Translations under genes and position numbers: made by a program
The notes under the pieces: model-generated
What the model was told of the DNA's origin: nothing
The model's input: only the letters and a program-made list of their open reading frames with translations
Database searches by the model: none
Shown here: positions 52,133 to 61,565 of the stretch, piece after piece
Layout of the letters: each line of letters opens with the position of its first letter
How positions within the stretch are numbered: the first letter of the stretch is position 1
Assembly: GCF_050433125.1 (NCBI RefSeq)
Contig: NZ_JBNPXV010000013.1
Location: 1 to 64,000 of the forward strand
Length of the DNA: 64,000 nucleotides
Source: Roseimarinus sediminis
GTDB taxonomy: Bacteria > Bacteroidota > Bacteroidia > Bacteroidales > Prolixibacteraceae
Direction of reading: 5' to 3'

Positions 52133-53209
52133 CTAGTTTGCTGCCGGGACCTGAACTGTACCCATTACCCTGAGGATGGTAGTTGGGTTTTTAGGATCGT
52201 TGGTGGTTATGGTTACCGATTTATTTTGACGACTGCGCTTTCCTCTTGAATTGAAATCAACAGTAAGAGCAATGGTTTGCCCGGGTTTCACCAGACTCTC
52301 ATTTTTAACGGCAGTACATCCGCAACTTGCACGAACATTGCGGATCAGTAAATCGCTCTCCCCTTTATTGGTGAGTTTGAATTCATGACTTACTGTTTCG
52401 CCCTGCGTGATGGTACCAAAATCGAAAACCTTGTTGTCGAAAACCGCTACGGGCGCCTTGGCCAGATCGTTGGCTGAAAGTTTAGAAAAGTTTTCATTCA
52501 ATGTAACCGAAACGCCTACCGAATAGGTATTTTCCTTTTGATCGTTAATCAGGAGATATACTCTGTCGGAAACATAGCCGTAAGCATTCTTTTTATTGGC
52601 ATCGTAGGTGATTTTCATTTTGCCTTCGCTGCCTGGCTGCACAACAGATGGTTCAAACTCTACCGAAATGTGTTCTGGTGCACGGTAAACCCCGAACGAA
52701 GCCGGCTGATCGGAGGTATTTACGAAATCGAGTACTCCTGATTTTACCTCGTCGACATACATGCTGCCCATTGAGAGGTAGTTGGTCTTCCAGCGCAGGG
52801 GCCCCATTACCCTTGGATATTTCTCCTCGAGCGTTTTTTCACGGGGTTCAACTTTTCCTTTGATATTCAAAACTACAACACTGGGTTGCGTATTGGCGTA
52901 TACGTTCACTGTTTTGGAAAAAGGACCTGGCCGGTTCTTGGGATTGTAGCCTACTTTGATTTCGCCGGTTTTACCCGGCAATACAGGTTCTTTGGTCCAT
53001 TGCGGTGTGGTACATCCACACGAAGCCCTGACATTGTTGAGCACCAATGGTTGATTTCCAGCATTGGTAAAAGTAAATACAGCTTCTGCAATGCCTCCGT
53101 CCTCTTTTATCGATCCGTAGTCGTGAACTGTCTTATCAAATTCCATTTTGGGTTGAGCCCAAAGCAGCGACACAGAAAAAAGCAATACGATGGTAAGAAT
53201 ATGTTTCAT
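52133..53209 (-). CDS. Secreted protein with two DUF1573 domains
   Basis: A 358-residue protein with a Sec signal (MKHILTIVLLFSVSLLWAQ) and two DUF1573 immunoglobulin-like domains, one at about 20-120 with RASCGCT (61-67) and one at about 245-350 with a second RASCGCT near 290. The two-cysteine motif of this family may be redox-active or crosslinking. It is a common periplasmic family in Bacteroidetes without a known role. It is alone between terminator and the intergenic gap. Confidence 0.85.
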   Translation of the reverse strand: MKHILTIVLLFSVSLLWAQPKMEFDKTVHDYGSIKEDGGIAEAVFTFTNAGNQPLVLNNVRASCGCTTPQWTKEPVLPGKTGEIKVGYNPKNRPGPFSKTVNVYANTQPSVVVLNIKGKVEPREKTLEEKYPRVMGPLRWKTNYLSMGSMYVDEVKSGVLDFVNTSDQPASFGVYRAPEHISVEFEPSVVQPGSEGKMKITYDANKKNAYGYVSDRVYLLINDQKENTYSVGVSVTLNENFSKLSANDLAKAPVAVFDNKVFDFGTITQGETVSHEFKLTNKGESDLLIRNVRASCGCTAVKNESLVKPGQTIALTVDFNSRGKRSRQNKSVTITTNDPKNPTTILRVMGTVQVPAAN

Positions 53210-53541
53210 AATGTATAAAACTATTTTGTTTATTTCGTCAATAGCACCCTGGAGAAATCAAGCTTACTTTTGCTTGCAAATATGGCCCTGTGTTCAATAG
53301 CTGACAAAACGACAAGCAATTAAACATCAGACTAACAACACCTTAAGCACGCACTGGCATTCTCCCCAAAGCTAAGATAATACATGCAAAACTAATAAAA
53401 TGAATCAATTAAGCTGTTTTGATCTGTACAAATTTTCCTTTTATAACTTCAAATTAACAGATCTTCAACGTTTAGACAATTGACTTTGTTTAAGGTTTAA
53501 AGCCATCAGCCTGCAATTAATTTGTATGGAAGCTCCTTCGA
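53210..53541. other. Intergenic region without recognised features
   Basis: A 332-base AT-rich gap between the DUF1573 and phosphofructokinase genes. No gene, tRNA, clear hairpin or -33/-7 pair was seen. Confidence 0.5.
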
Positions 53542-54576
53542 TTAATACTCATCGCCAAACGAAACCCCCATGTTTCTGCATTTAATCACCAGGGGGTGAT
53601 CGGGGGTTACCAGGTTCAGGTTACCTGAAACATCGCTCAAAGGAACGGTTGCCAGCTGATTGTTCACAATGGCCACCATCACACCATATTCTTCGCGGGC
53701 AATGGTTTCGGCGGCAAAAGCACCGTAGCGGGTAGCCAGAATTCGGTCGTTGGCAGTCGGACTTCCTCCCCTTTGAATATAGCCCAGACGGGTTTCGCGG
53801 GCTTCAACACCTGTATAGGTAGTAATGCACTCTACGATGTACGAGGCCGGAGAGTAACCTTCGGGAACTTTAATTCCTTCGGCCACCACCACAATTGAAT
53901 ATGGCTTTTTCTCTTCAAAACGGTCTTCAATTTTTTTACAAACTGAACGTACATTGTATTCAATCTCAGGAATAAGAATTACATCTCCTCCACCTGCTAA
54001 GCCGGCATGCAAGGCAATCCATCCGGCATCGTGTCCCATCACTTCGATGACCATGGCACGCTGGTGAGAGTTGGCTGTAGTGTGCAGGCGGTCGATGGCC
54101 TCGGTGGCAATTGCCACTGCTGAATCAAAGCCAAAAGTCACATCGGTACCCCATACATCATTGTCGATTGTTTTAGGTATTCCAACCACATTTAGCCCGA
54201 GCTCTCCTATTTTGGCAGCCGTTTTCATGGTTCCGTTTCCACCGATACAAATCAAACAATCGAGCCCCAGGTCTTCATAATTCTTCTTAATTAATTCGGG
54301 CTTATTAATGTTTCCGTCGTTTTTACTGATCTTGAAGGGTTTTTCACGCGAAGTTCCCAAAATGGTACCTCCCAGGGTTAATATACCCGACAGCTGGCTT
54401 TGTTTCAACTCGACAAATTCTTTGTGAATTAAGCCGGTATAGCCCGACACAAAGCCTATTACCTCCATGCCATGTTCCACAATGGCGGTTTTTCCAACTC
54501 CTCTGATGGCAGCATTCAATCCCGGACAGTCGCCACCTGCTGTGAGAATACCGATTCTTTTGGCCTTCTTTGTCAT
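53542..54576 (-). CDS. pfkA: 6-phosphofructokinase, ATP-type with Asn in the GGDGS loop
   Basis: 344 residues from ATG at 54576, where the frame starts MTKKAKRIGILTAGGDCPG. The glycine loop reads GGNGT (about 109-113), where E. coli has GGDGS, with Gly at the position that tells ATP from PPi types. PKTIDND (about 131-137) has the Lys found in PPi-type and group III enzymes. The combination suggests an ATP-using group III enzyme. MGHDAGW and RLGYIQRGGSPT are normal. A promoter lies right upstream. Confidence 0.9.
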   Translation of the reverse strand: MTKKAKRIGILTAGGDCPGLNAAIRGVGKTAIVEHGMEVIGFVSGYTGLIHKEFVELKQSQLSGILTLGGTILGTSREKPFKISKNDGNINKPELIKKNYEDLGLDCLICIGGNGTMKTAAKIGELGLNVVGIPKTIDNDVWGTDVTFGFDSAVAIATEAIDRLHTTANSHQRAMVIEVMGHDAGWIALHAGLAGGGDVILIPEIEYNVRSVCKKIEDRFEEKKPYSIVVVAEGIKVPEGYSPASYIVECITTYTGVEARETRLGYIQRGGSPTANDRILATRYGAFAAETIAREEYGVMVAIVNNQLATVPLSDVSGNLNLVTPDHPLVIKCRNMGVSFGDEY

Positions 54577-54599
54577 ACAGAAATTTTTTAGTGAACACA

Positions 54600-54630
54600 C
54601 AAAATTACACAATTCACGCTTGGGATCAAA
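54600..54630 (-). promoter_or_regulatory. Promoter of the phosphofructokinase gene
   Basis: On the minus strand TTTG (54630-54627), 19 bases, TAATTTTG (54607-54600). This is a clean Bacteroidetes -33/-7 pair 24 bases before the ATG at 54576, and it excludes an ATG further upstream. Confidence 0.6.
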
Positions 54631-54647
54631 TTCTAATTAGCCCTTAG

Positions 54648-55652
54648 CTAATCGGGATAATAAGCCGATGCAGAAAGCAAGCGCTGCGCATCGTGCAGGG
54701 TCATCAGCTCCCTTAAGCCTACATTTTCATTCTTATTCATATAGGAACGGACTATCTGCCAGCCCAGCCAGGCACCTGTTCTACCCGGAGAATCCTGCCC
54801 AAACGCATTGGTAAAAGGAGCATCGCCCATAAATTTTCGGAGCACCAGCCGATCGCTGTTGTAAATAAGTTTTTGATCAACGAGATAAGTCCACATGGCG
54901 GCTTCATTTTCATCGCACCAATCCAGCTGTTTCCCGGTGTATCCAATCAAGACCGAATCGGGCATATCGGGCAACATGGCTTCGGTGTAATAAAGTAATT
55001 TCCCCTGATATAGCATGTTGGAAAGCAAATGATCGACCGAGTCGGAATAAGGATATTCAGTAAGCGCCCAGCCATAAAACAGGTCGGCTACCATCTTCAT
55101 CGGATACATGTTCAGGGCCTTAAAACGCGGGATACCCAGGTATTCGTAAAAGCGGCAATCGGCTCCCAGGTACTTGTCGAGACTTAGTCCTACAAAATTC
55201 TCGGCTACAACAAGCGACTCATTAAAACCCGACACATAGGTGTAAATATCGGGAACCGCTTCTTCAGGGAAATAATAACGATAGTGTCTGAAACCCGAAT
55301 CAATCCACTTTTCCAATTCGTCTGTGTCCCAAAAACGTTGCAACACCGTATCGGCCACTTCAGCAATAACCGTATCGCCAACAAACCGATTCAGTTCCTG
55401 CTCAAACGAGTCCATGCCAACGTGACCAATGCGAAGAATTTTTTCGGTATATAAATCAATAAAATCGCGGTGTTGCGGGTAGCTTTGCAATAGCTGACTC
55501 TGAGCCTCAAAGTTTTGCTGAGCAAAAAGCAGGCGATCAAAGCGGTGAATTTCGTAATTCACTTTGATGTCCGAAACCTTTATATCAAGCCGGTTGCGCT
55601 TGCAGCCAACCAAAGCCGACAATAAAAGCAATATGATAATGATCCTGTTCAT
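54648..55652 (-). CDS. gldB: Gliding motility lipoprotein GldB
   Basis: 334 residues from ATG at 55652 with lipobox LVGC (Cys17). The chain matches GldB by eye: RFDRLLF, FVGLSLDKYLG, RFYEYLGIPRF, MVADLFYGW and the late GRTGAWLGWQIVRSYM. GldB is needed for gliding in flavobacteria and is often next to nadE, as here (56.6 kb). It is divergent from the porin-like gene, with a -7 element CAAAGGTA at 55709. Confidence 0.88.
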   Translation of the reverse strand: MNRIIIILLLLSALVGCKRNRLDIKVSDIKVNYEIHRFDRLLFAQQNFEAQSQLLQSYPQHRDFIDLYTEKILRIGHVGMDSFEQELNRFVGDTVIAEVADTVLQRFWDTDELEKWIDSGFRHYRYYFPEEAVPDIYTYVSGFNESLVVAENFVGLSLDKYLGADCRFYEYLGIPRFKALNMYPMKMVADLFYGWALTEYPYSDSVDHLLSNMLYQGKLLYYTEAMLPDMPDSVLIGYTGKQLDWCDENEAAMWTYLVDQKLIYNSDRLVLRKFMGDAPFTNAFGQDSPGRTGAWLGWQIVRSYMNKNENVGLRELMTLHDAQRLLSASAYYPD

Positions 55653-55708
55653 GATACTTGTTTTTCTGTTGTCGTAGTAACGCTGTTTTTTTACTCTCAA
55701 TTGTGTTA

Positions 55709-55775
55709 CAAAGGTAGAAATCGGGAATTAAAAAGGAGCTGCTTTATTGATTTCATAAAATTCATCCTATTTTTG
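55709..55775. promoter_or_regulatory. Divergent promoters of gldB and the barrel gene
   Basis: Minus-strand TACCTTTG (55716-55709) serves gldB. Plus-strand TATTTTTG (55768-55775), with TTG 18 bases upstream, serves the barrel gene and puts its transcription start near 55782; this rules out the GTG at 55775 as a start. Confidence 0.5.
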
Positions 55776-55804
55776 TGAAGTACAAGTACAAAAAAACTCA
55801 AACC

Positions 55805-56479
55805 ATGATGAGACTCACGATCTTGTCAATGCTACTTCTTATCAGCATTGTAAGCACTGGACAGAATTTCAGACTGGGCTTTCAGGCCAGCCCTCATTTC
55901 ACCTGGATGAATTCAAGCAATGGTACCATTAGCAACAGCGAAACGCGCGCAGGCATTAAATATGGTCTCGAAGCAGATGTGTTTTTAGCCGGTCATCCCC
56001 GTTATTCACTTAATACGGGGCTCTTTGTGTCGAATCATTCCTTTAGTGCTGCCTACCATACCGATGAACCCTTTTTCATCAATGATGTCACTTTTGATCA
56101 GCCTGTCGAATTGTTTTACAAAACGAACTATCTCGAACTGCCTCTTAACATTAAACTGCGTTCCGATCAGTTTTACCGAATGACCTTTTACGGACAATTC
56201 GGACTGACCAACCTGTTCAATTTAAGTGCCTCGGCAAGGTCGAGCGATTCAAAGTTCAGCGGCGAAAACATCAATGAAAATATTAACGACCGGGTAATTG
56301 CCCTGTACAGTCTGCACATGCTAATGGGCGGTGGAGTAGAATACGATATCGGCGGAAATACTGCACTCAATTTGGGGATACAATATTCCAACGGACTGAC
56401 CGACGTAACTGACATCGGCAACCTGAACGAAAAAACGGTATTCAACTCGTTGCGTATTGTTCTGGGAGTTATGTTTTAA
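55805..56479 (+). CDS. PorT-like outer-membrane beta-barrel protein
   Basis: From ATG at 55805 about 224 residues with a Sec signal (ending TGQN). The rest is a run of alternating strands with YSLNTGLFVSNH and LELPLNIKLRS, ending in the aromatic C-terminus LGVMF, as in eight-strand barrels of the PorT type in Bacteroidetes. PorT is linked to gliding or type IX secretion in related bacteria; this protein cannot be assigned to that with certainty. It lies between gldB and nadE. Confidence 0.75.
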   Translation: MMRLTILSMLLLISIVSTGQNFRLGFQASPHFTWMNSSNGTISNSETRAGIKYGLEADVFLAGHPRYSLNTGLFVSNHSFSAAYHTDEPFFINDVTFDQPVELFYKTNYLELPLNIKLRSDQFYRMTFYGQFGLTNLFNLSASARSSDSKFSGENINENINDRVIALYSLHMLMGGGVEYDIGGNTALNLGIQYSNGLTDVTDIGNLNEKTVFNSLRIVLGVMF

Positions 56480-56575
56480 AAAACTCCTTTTACTAGTTAT
56501 AAGGAAACATAAAACAATCAAGACATGCAGGCTGCTTGCCATCATGCTGTTGCATAATCACACAACACTGTTAAT

Positions 56576-58225
56576 ATGAAAATCGCACTGGTTCAGCTCA
56601 ATTATCACATTGGCAATTTTCACCAGAATCGTGAAAAAATAATCTCAAACATTGAAAAATCCAGGGATGCAGGTGCTCATCTGGTTATTTTTTCCGAATT
56701 GTCGGTATGTGGCTATTATCCCAACGATTTGCTCGAACGAAAGGAATTTATCCGTTGGACCATCGAATCGATTGACAAGATAGTAGCGGCATGCGATGGA
56801 ATAGCAGCCATTATCGGTGCTCCAACAATCAACGAGAGTCAGCGTGGTAAAAAATTATACAATTCTGCACTTTTTATTAAAGACCGGAAAATTGAAGCCA
56901 CAATACATAAAACGCTGCTTCCTACCTACGATATCTTTGACGAATACCGCCATTTTGAACCCAACAAAGATTTTAAACTTGTTGAATTTATGGGTAAGAA
57001 ACTGGCAATTACCATTTGTGAAGATCTTTGGGACGACCAGCCGACCAACAACAGTTTTGCCAAAAGTAAACTTTACAATACTTCTCCCATCGAAGAACTG
57101 AATCGCCTGCAGCCTGATTTGCTGATCAACATTGCCGCTTCCCCGTTCTCATACGATCAGGAAGGAAACCGTAAAGCGATTGTTATCAAAAACGCCCGCG
57201 AGTATCAGCTGCCCATCGTTTATGTAAATCAGGTAGGTGCACAAACCGAAATCCTGTTCGACGGAGGTTCGATGCTGATTAACAGTCGTGGTGAGGTAGA
57301 ACAGGAACTGGCCTATTTCAGGGAAGACTTCAGAATGATTGACATGGAAAAGCTCCCTGAACGACAGGTGCAGGCCAGTGCTTCAAGCATCGAAAAAATA
57401 CATGAGGCACTGCTTACCGGCATCAATGACTATTTCGGGAAGATGGGTTTTTCATCAGCAACCCTCGGCCTATCTGGCGGAATCGACTCGGCCGTCGTAG
57501 TCGCCCTGGCGGCAAGGGCACTGGGACCGCAAAATGTACGGGTGCTGCTTTTGCCCTCGAAATATTCCTCCGATCACAGCATTACCGATGCAGTGACCCT
57601 GGCTGAGAATCTGGGAATTCAATACGAAATTGTAAACATTCAGAACATCGTCGATCAGTTTGAACAGGCAACTGCACCTTTATTCAAAAACCTTCCCCCC
57701 GATATTACCGAAGAAAATATTCAGGCACGTACCCGTGGCACCCTGATGATGGCACTCAGCAACAAATTTGGACCTATTCTGCTCAACACATCCAACAAAA
57801 GCGAAAGTGCCGTAGGCTATGGAACACTTTATGGCGACATGAACGGTGGACTTTCGGTACTGGGCGACGTGTACAAAACCGATGTTTTCCGTCTGGCCCG
57901 TTACATCAACAAAGATGGCGAAGTCATCCCCGAAAACATCATTACCAAAGCACCATCGGCTGAGCTACGCCCCGACCAGAAAGACAGTGATTCATTGCCC
58001 GACTACCAAATACTCGACGCCGTATTGTTCAGGTACATCGAAAAAAATCAGTCACCACAGGAAATTATCGAAGAAGGTTACTCCGAAACGTTGGTGCGAA
58101 AAATTGTTCGCATGGTTAACCGTACCGAATACAAACGATTCCAATCTCCCCCCATACTGAGAATTTCATCAAAAGCTTTCGGATTTGGAAGAAAAATGCC
58201 ACTTGTTGCCAGATACGAAGGTTGA
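56576..58225 (+). CDS. nadE: Glutamine-dependent NAD+ synthetase
   Basis: A 549-residue protein with an N-terminal nitrilase glutaminase (about 1-265) with Glu41 (FSELSVCGYYP), Lys near 111 (HKTLLPTYD) and Cys148 (TICEDLWDD), and a C-terminal NAD+ synthetase (about 280-545) with the P-loop GLSGGIDSAV. It makes NAD from nicotinate adenine dinucleotide using glutamine and ATP. gldB beside it is a known gene neighbourhood in Bacteroidetes. Confidence 0.96.
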   Translation: MKIALVQLNYHIGNFHQNREKIISNIEKSRDAGAHLVIFSELSVCGYYPNDLLERKEFIRWTIESIDKIVAACDGIAAIIGAPTINESQRGKKLYNSALFIKDRKIEATIHKTLLPTYDIFDEYRHFEPNKDFKLVEFMGKKLAITICEDLWDDQPTNNSFAKSKLYNTSPIEELNRLQPDLLINIAASPFSYDQEGNRKAIVIKNAREYQLPIVYVNQVGAQTEILFDGGSMLINSRGEVEQELAYFREDFRMIDMEKLPERQVQASASSIEKIHEALLTGINDYFGKMGFSSATLGLSGGIDSAVVVALAARALGPQNVRVLLLPSKYSSDHSITDAVTLAENLGIQYEIVNIQNIVDQFEQATAPLFKNLPPDITEENIQARTRGTLMMALSNKFGPILLNTSNKSESAVGYGTLYGDMNGGLSVLGDVYKTDVFRLARYINKDGEVIPENIITKAPSAELRPDQKDSDSLPDYQILDAVLFRYIEKNQSPQEIIEEGYSETLVRKIVRMVNRTEYKRFQSPPILRISSKAFGFGRKMPLVARYEG

Positions 58226-58321
58226 AAAAAACAGAAGACACAAAAAAAGTAAGGTCAAGACCAAAATTGAAATAAAAAGTTAACTTTGATGCTGCACAAC
58301 ATAAATTGAAAGAATAGACTT

Positions 58322-59023
58322 ATGTTTAATACTGACTCGAGCATAAACTCGCCTCAGGAACCCAAAAAGTCAATCTTTAAATACCTTACACCAGAAGAAA
58401 AGGAAGAACTCGATGATCATTTGAAAAGGATCGTTGTTCATCGGAATGATTTCATTTTTAAAGAAGGGGATAAACCACAGGGATTTATTACACTGGAAGA
58501 AGGTAAAGTAAAAATATTCAAAGAAGGCGTTGGGGGTAGAGAACAAATTCTTCGTATGGTAAAGCCTGGTGGCTTTGTTAGTTATCGGGCACTAATTGCT
58601 GGCGAAAGACACATCTCGTCGGCAATGGCTATTGAAGATTCAGTGATTTGTGTCATCAATTCAGAACACTTTTTCAATAAGCTGCTCCGAAACAATGCAC
58701 TTACCATCCGACTCATGACCAAGCTGGCCAAAGAACTGGGCTTTTCAAACTCACGCACTGTAACGCTCACGCAGAAGCATATTCGCGGACGCCTGGCTGA
58801 ATCAATCATTCTGCTGAAATACAAATACGGCATCGAACCCGACGGTAGTACCATCAATGCCTACCTGTCGCGCGAAGACCTGGCCAACCTATCGAACATG
58901 ACCACCTCGAATGCCATTCGTACCCTTTCGAGTTTTGTCAACGAAAAAGTAATTGCCATCGACGGACGTAAACTAAAGATCCTCGACCACCATAAACTCG
59001 AGAAAATAAGCCGTCTGGGATAA
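58322..59023 (+). CDS. Crp/Fnr-family transcription regulator
   Basis: A 233-residue protein: cNMP-binding-like barrel (about 20-140, with FKEGDKPQGFITLEEGKVKI) and winged helix (about 150-220, LSREDLANLSNMTTSNAIRT). The barrel lacks the cysteine set of an iron-sulfur FNR. The ligand is unknown. TAACTTTG at 58281-58288 is an exact -7 element 33 bases before the start, but no -33 was found. It probably regulates genes elsewhere. Confidence 0.85.
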   Translation: MFNTDSSINSPQEPKKSIFKYLTPEEKEELDDHLKRIVVHRNDFIFKEGDKPQGFITLEEGKVKIFKEGVGGREQILRMVKPGGFVSYRALIAGERHISSAMAIEDSVICVINSEHFFNKLLRNNALTIRLMTKLAKELGFSNSRTVTLTQKHIRGRLAESIILLKYKYGIEPDGSTINAYLSREDLANLSNMTTSNAIRTLSSFVNEKVIAIDGRKLKILDHHKLEKISRLG

Positions 59024-59077
59024 GAAAAAACCTGATTCTTTTTCATTTGCTATTGCTACTTTCAATAATTTGTATCA

Positions 59078-59099
59078 ACTTTGCATTTCAAAGTACTTT
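59078..59099 (+). promoter_or_regulatory. Operator before the membrane protein of the CreD cluster
   Basis: ACTTTG-CATTT-CAAAGT (59078-59094) then CTTT; the tail AAAGTACTTT (59090-59099) is itself a palindrome. It overlaps a CAACTTTG that resembles the -7 element. A near-identical copy lies in front of creD at 60094. Confidence 0.6.
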
Positions 59100-59110
59100 A
59101 TTGAATAACT

Positions 59111-59746
59111 ATGAAAAGCAATTCACAGGCATACGATGACTTAAATGCCATCAGGCAGATGATGGAACGGTCATCTAAATTTCTTTCGCTTAGCGGGCTA
59201 TCGGGTATTTTTGCAGGCATAAGCGCCCTGGTGGGTGCAGCTTATGTTTACTTTGTTCTGTTGCAGAATACCGGCTTAAGTTACAGTGAGTACATTTACA
59301 GTTTAAATCAGTCCGATGCGGGCCAAAGTAAATTACAGCTCATTGCTGTTGCTTTTATCACCCTGATGTTAGCACTCGCAGGTGCTTTTCTTTTCTCCTT
59401 GCGCAAAGCAAGAAAAAACAATGTCAAATACAGCAGTAAGTCAACCCGGCAATTATTAATTCATTTACTCATTTCCTTGATTTCGGGTGGTATATTTTGT
59501 TTGTTGCTTTTATGGCACAACAACGCACAGCTGCTTGCACCGGCAAGCCTTCTCTTTTATGGATTGGCGCTGGTAAATGCAGGAAAATTCACCTTTGGAG
59601 AAATTCATTATCTGGGTATCAGCCAAATCATACTGGGTTTAGCGGCAGGACTGCTGATTCATCAGGCACTGCTTTTATGGATCCTGGGATTTGGGGTATT
59701 ACACATTGTGTACGGCATGATCATGTATTTTAAGTACGACCGTTAA
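59111..59746 (+). CDS. Membrane protein of the CreD cluster, function unknown
   Basis: A 211-residue protein with a short cytoplasmic N-terminus and six membrane helices (about 30-50, 75-97, 112-132, 140-155, 163-180, 185-205). I do not recognise a named family. It is followed by a winged-helix regulator and CreD, and it shares the operator motif with creD. Together they look like a small envelope-stress or membrane-homeostasis unit (inference). Confidence 0.7.
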   Translation: MKSNSQAYDDLNAIRQMMERSSKFLSLSGLSGIFAGISALVGAAYVYFVLLQNTGLSYSEYIYSLNQSDAGQSKLQLIAVAFITLMLALAGAFLFSLRKARKNNVKYSSKSTRQLLIHLLISLISGGIFCLLLLWHNNAQLLAPASLLFYGLALVNAGKFTFGEIHYLGISQIILGLAAGLLIHQALLLWILGFGVLHIVYGMIMYFKYDR

Positions 59747-59782
59747 TACAAAAGTTTAACCAATTACACATCAGGCAATTTC

Positions 59783-60076
59783 ATGCAAAATCCGATCGAA
59801 AATATCAACAAGGTTTTTGAAAGCAGGGTCCGGCTGGGCATCATGTCGGTATTACTGGTCAATGATGAGGTTGACTTCAACAGCCTGAAAACTTTGCTTG
59901 AGCTTACCGACGGAAACCTGGCCAGTCATCTGAAAGCACTCGAAAAAAATGAAATGATCGAAGTAGCGAAACAATTCATCGATCGTAAACCCAATACGAC
60001 CTACTCGGTAAGCGAAAAAGGAAGAGCTGCCTTTCAGAAACATCTTACAGCTTTAGAACAACTTATCAATAAATAG
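59783..60076 (+). CDS. Winged-helix regulator (HTH_34-type)
   Basis: A 97-residue single-domain winged-helix protein. The sequence MSVLLVNDEVDFNSLKTLLEL and LTDGNLASHLKALEKNEMIE is the typical HTH_34/PF13601 pattern. It has no ligand domain. It is encoded between two copies of an ACTTTG-N5-CAAAGT operator and is the likely binder of both, repressing the membrane protein and creD. Confidence 0.85.
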   Translation: MQNPIENINKVFESRVRLGIMSVLLVNDEVDFNSLKTLLELTDGNLASHLKALEKNEMIEVAKQFIDRKPNTTYSVSEKGRAAFQKHLTALEQLINK

Positions 60077-60093
60077 ATTTTTTTTATTCATTT

Positions 60094-60115
60094 ACTTTGT
60101 ATTTCAAAGTTCTTT
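60094..60115 (+). promoter_or_regulatory. Operator in front of creD
   Basis: ACTTTG-TATTT-CAAAGT (60094-60110) then TCTTT. It differs by two bases from the copy at 59078. The TTACTTTG within resembles a -7 element; creD starts 14 bases later. Confidence 0.6.
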
Positions 60116-60128
60116 TAATTCAAAAAAT

Positions 60129-61433
60129 ATGGAAACACACTTTTTTCAAAAATGGCTGACAAGCTACAGCGCAAAAATGATTGTAGTTGCAGTAATGGCT
60201 TTGGTTTTACTTATTCCAACCTTCTGGATTCAGGAAATTATCGATGAACGAATCAGCCTGAAACAGCAGGTTGAAAATGAGTTGAAGCAACAATGGAGTG
60301 ATATGCAACAGGTTTCGGGACCCGTTTTGAATATTCCTGTCAGCACACTGAAAGGATCGAATGAAAACGAAAAACTTACTGCAGCTGTTGCACACTTTCT
60401 GCCTGAACTGGTGCAAATGGATGTTGAAATCATTCCCGACATCCGATATCGCGGGATTTACAAAATTCCGGTTTATGAAAGTCAGGTAAGAATCACAGGC
60501 TCATTCAAGGCCATCGATTTGGCAAAGCTTGAAAGTGAAACGCATTCGACCAGGCCCGATGAAGCTTACTTTTCATTAGGCATCAGTGATTTGCGGGGCA
60601 TCAAAGATTCGGTCAGGCTCAAGGTGAACCAGTTGGAAAGCAATATTGAACCCGGGATTCCTGACAACGACCTGTTCAAATCGGGGATTACTTTTCGTTC
60701 GGATGCGATTGATCTGAGCCAGGATATTGATTTTGAGATTAAATTTAACCTGAAGGGTTCATCGTGTTTTGCCGTTGAAGCCTTGGGAAAGACAACCAAG
60801 GTTTCGATGAATTCGACCTGGGCCGATCCGGGTTTCTATGGTGCTTTTCTTCCCGAAAAAAGAGAAATCAACAGTGATGGCTTTACTGCCAGCTGGGTGG
60901 TTACCCATCTCAACCGAAATTTTCCACAGCAATGGATTGGCAAGAAATACAACACCAGCGATTCCAGTTTGGGAGTATCCCTTGTTTTACCAGTCGATCA
61001 CTATCAAAAAGCCATGCGTTCGGTAAAATATGCGATTCTCTTCATTGCGCTCAACTTCATCGTATTTCTGTTTATTGAAATCAGAAACAGAAAAAGAATA
61101 CATCCGGTACAATATGCACTGGTTGCCTTTGCATTGTTACTGTTCTACACCTTGCTCACTGCGCTCAGCGAACATGTTGGCTTTAACAGCTCATTCGTCA
61201 TTTCGGCCATCGCCATTATTTCGCTTGTTTCGTGGTATGCCTTCCATATTTTGGGCAGTATGAAAAAGGCATTGTGGATCAGCGCCCTGCAAGCAGGTCT
61301 CTATCTTTTCCTTTTTACCATTTTACAACTACAGCAATACGCCTTGCTGATGGGCAGCATCGGATTGTTTGTGATTCTTGCCCTGATTATGAAAGCATCA
61401 CAAAAAATAAACTGGTACAACGAAGAAGAATGA
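60129..61433 (+). CDS. creD: CreD-family inner-membrane protein
   Basis: A 434-residue protein: one N-terminal membrane helix (about 18-38), a large periplasmic beta-rich domain (about 40-295) and four to five C-terminal helices (about 300-425). This is the CreD (formerly CET) layout; the family is induced with envelope stress in some bacteria. The N-terminal helix start at ATG 60129 is supported by the operator upstream. A convergent terminator follows. Confidence 0.87.
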   Translation: METHFFQKWLTSYSAKMIVVAVMALVLLIPTFWIQEIIDERISLKQQVENELKQQWSDMQQVSGPVLNIPVSTLKGSNENEKLTAAVAHFLPELVQMDVEIIPDIRYRGIYKIPVYESQVRITGSFKAIDLAKLESETHSTRPDEAYFSLGISDLRGIKDSVRLKVNQLESNIEPGIPDNDLFKSGITFRSDAIDLSQDIDFEIKFNLKGSSCFAVEALGKTTKVSMNSTWADPGFYGAFLPEKREINSDGFTASWVVTHLNRNFPQQWIGKKYNTSDSSLGVSLVLPVDHYQKAMRSVKYAILFIALNFIVFLFIEIRNRKRIHPVQYALVAFALLLFYTLLTALSEHVGFNSSFVISAIAIISLVSWYAFHILGSMKKALWISALQAGLYLFLFTILQLQQYALLMGSIGLFVILALIMKASQKINWYNEEE

Positions 61434-61483
61434 AATCGTAAAAAAATGCTGTAAAACAAGCTGGTTCCTGCTGAGATTGAAAT

Positions 61484-61541
61484 AGAAAAGAGGGTGTACC
61501 AATCATTTGCAACAAAGCAAATAATGGAACATCCTCTTTCT
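61484..61541. terminator. Terminator shared by creD and ftcD
   Basis: AGAAAAGAGGGTGTACC and onwards (61484-61510) pairs imperfectly with 61517-61541, 24 bases, around a 6-base loop. It lies between the converging creD and ftcD genes. Confidence 0.65.
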
Positions 61542-61565
61542 GATTTAGATAGAAGTCTTTTGTTT

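Noticed and set aside
53542..54576. PPi-dependent phosphofructokinase
   Set aside because: The Gly in GGNGT argues for ATP; PPi enzymes normally have Asp there. The Lys in PKTIDND alone is not enough.
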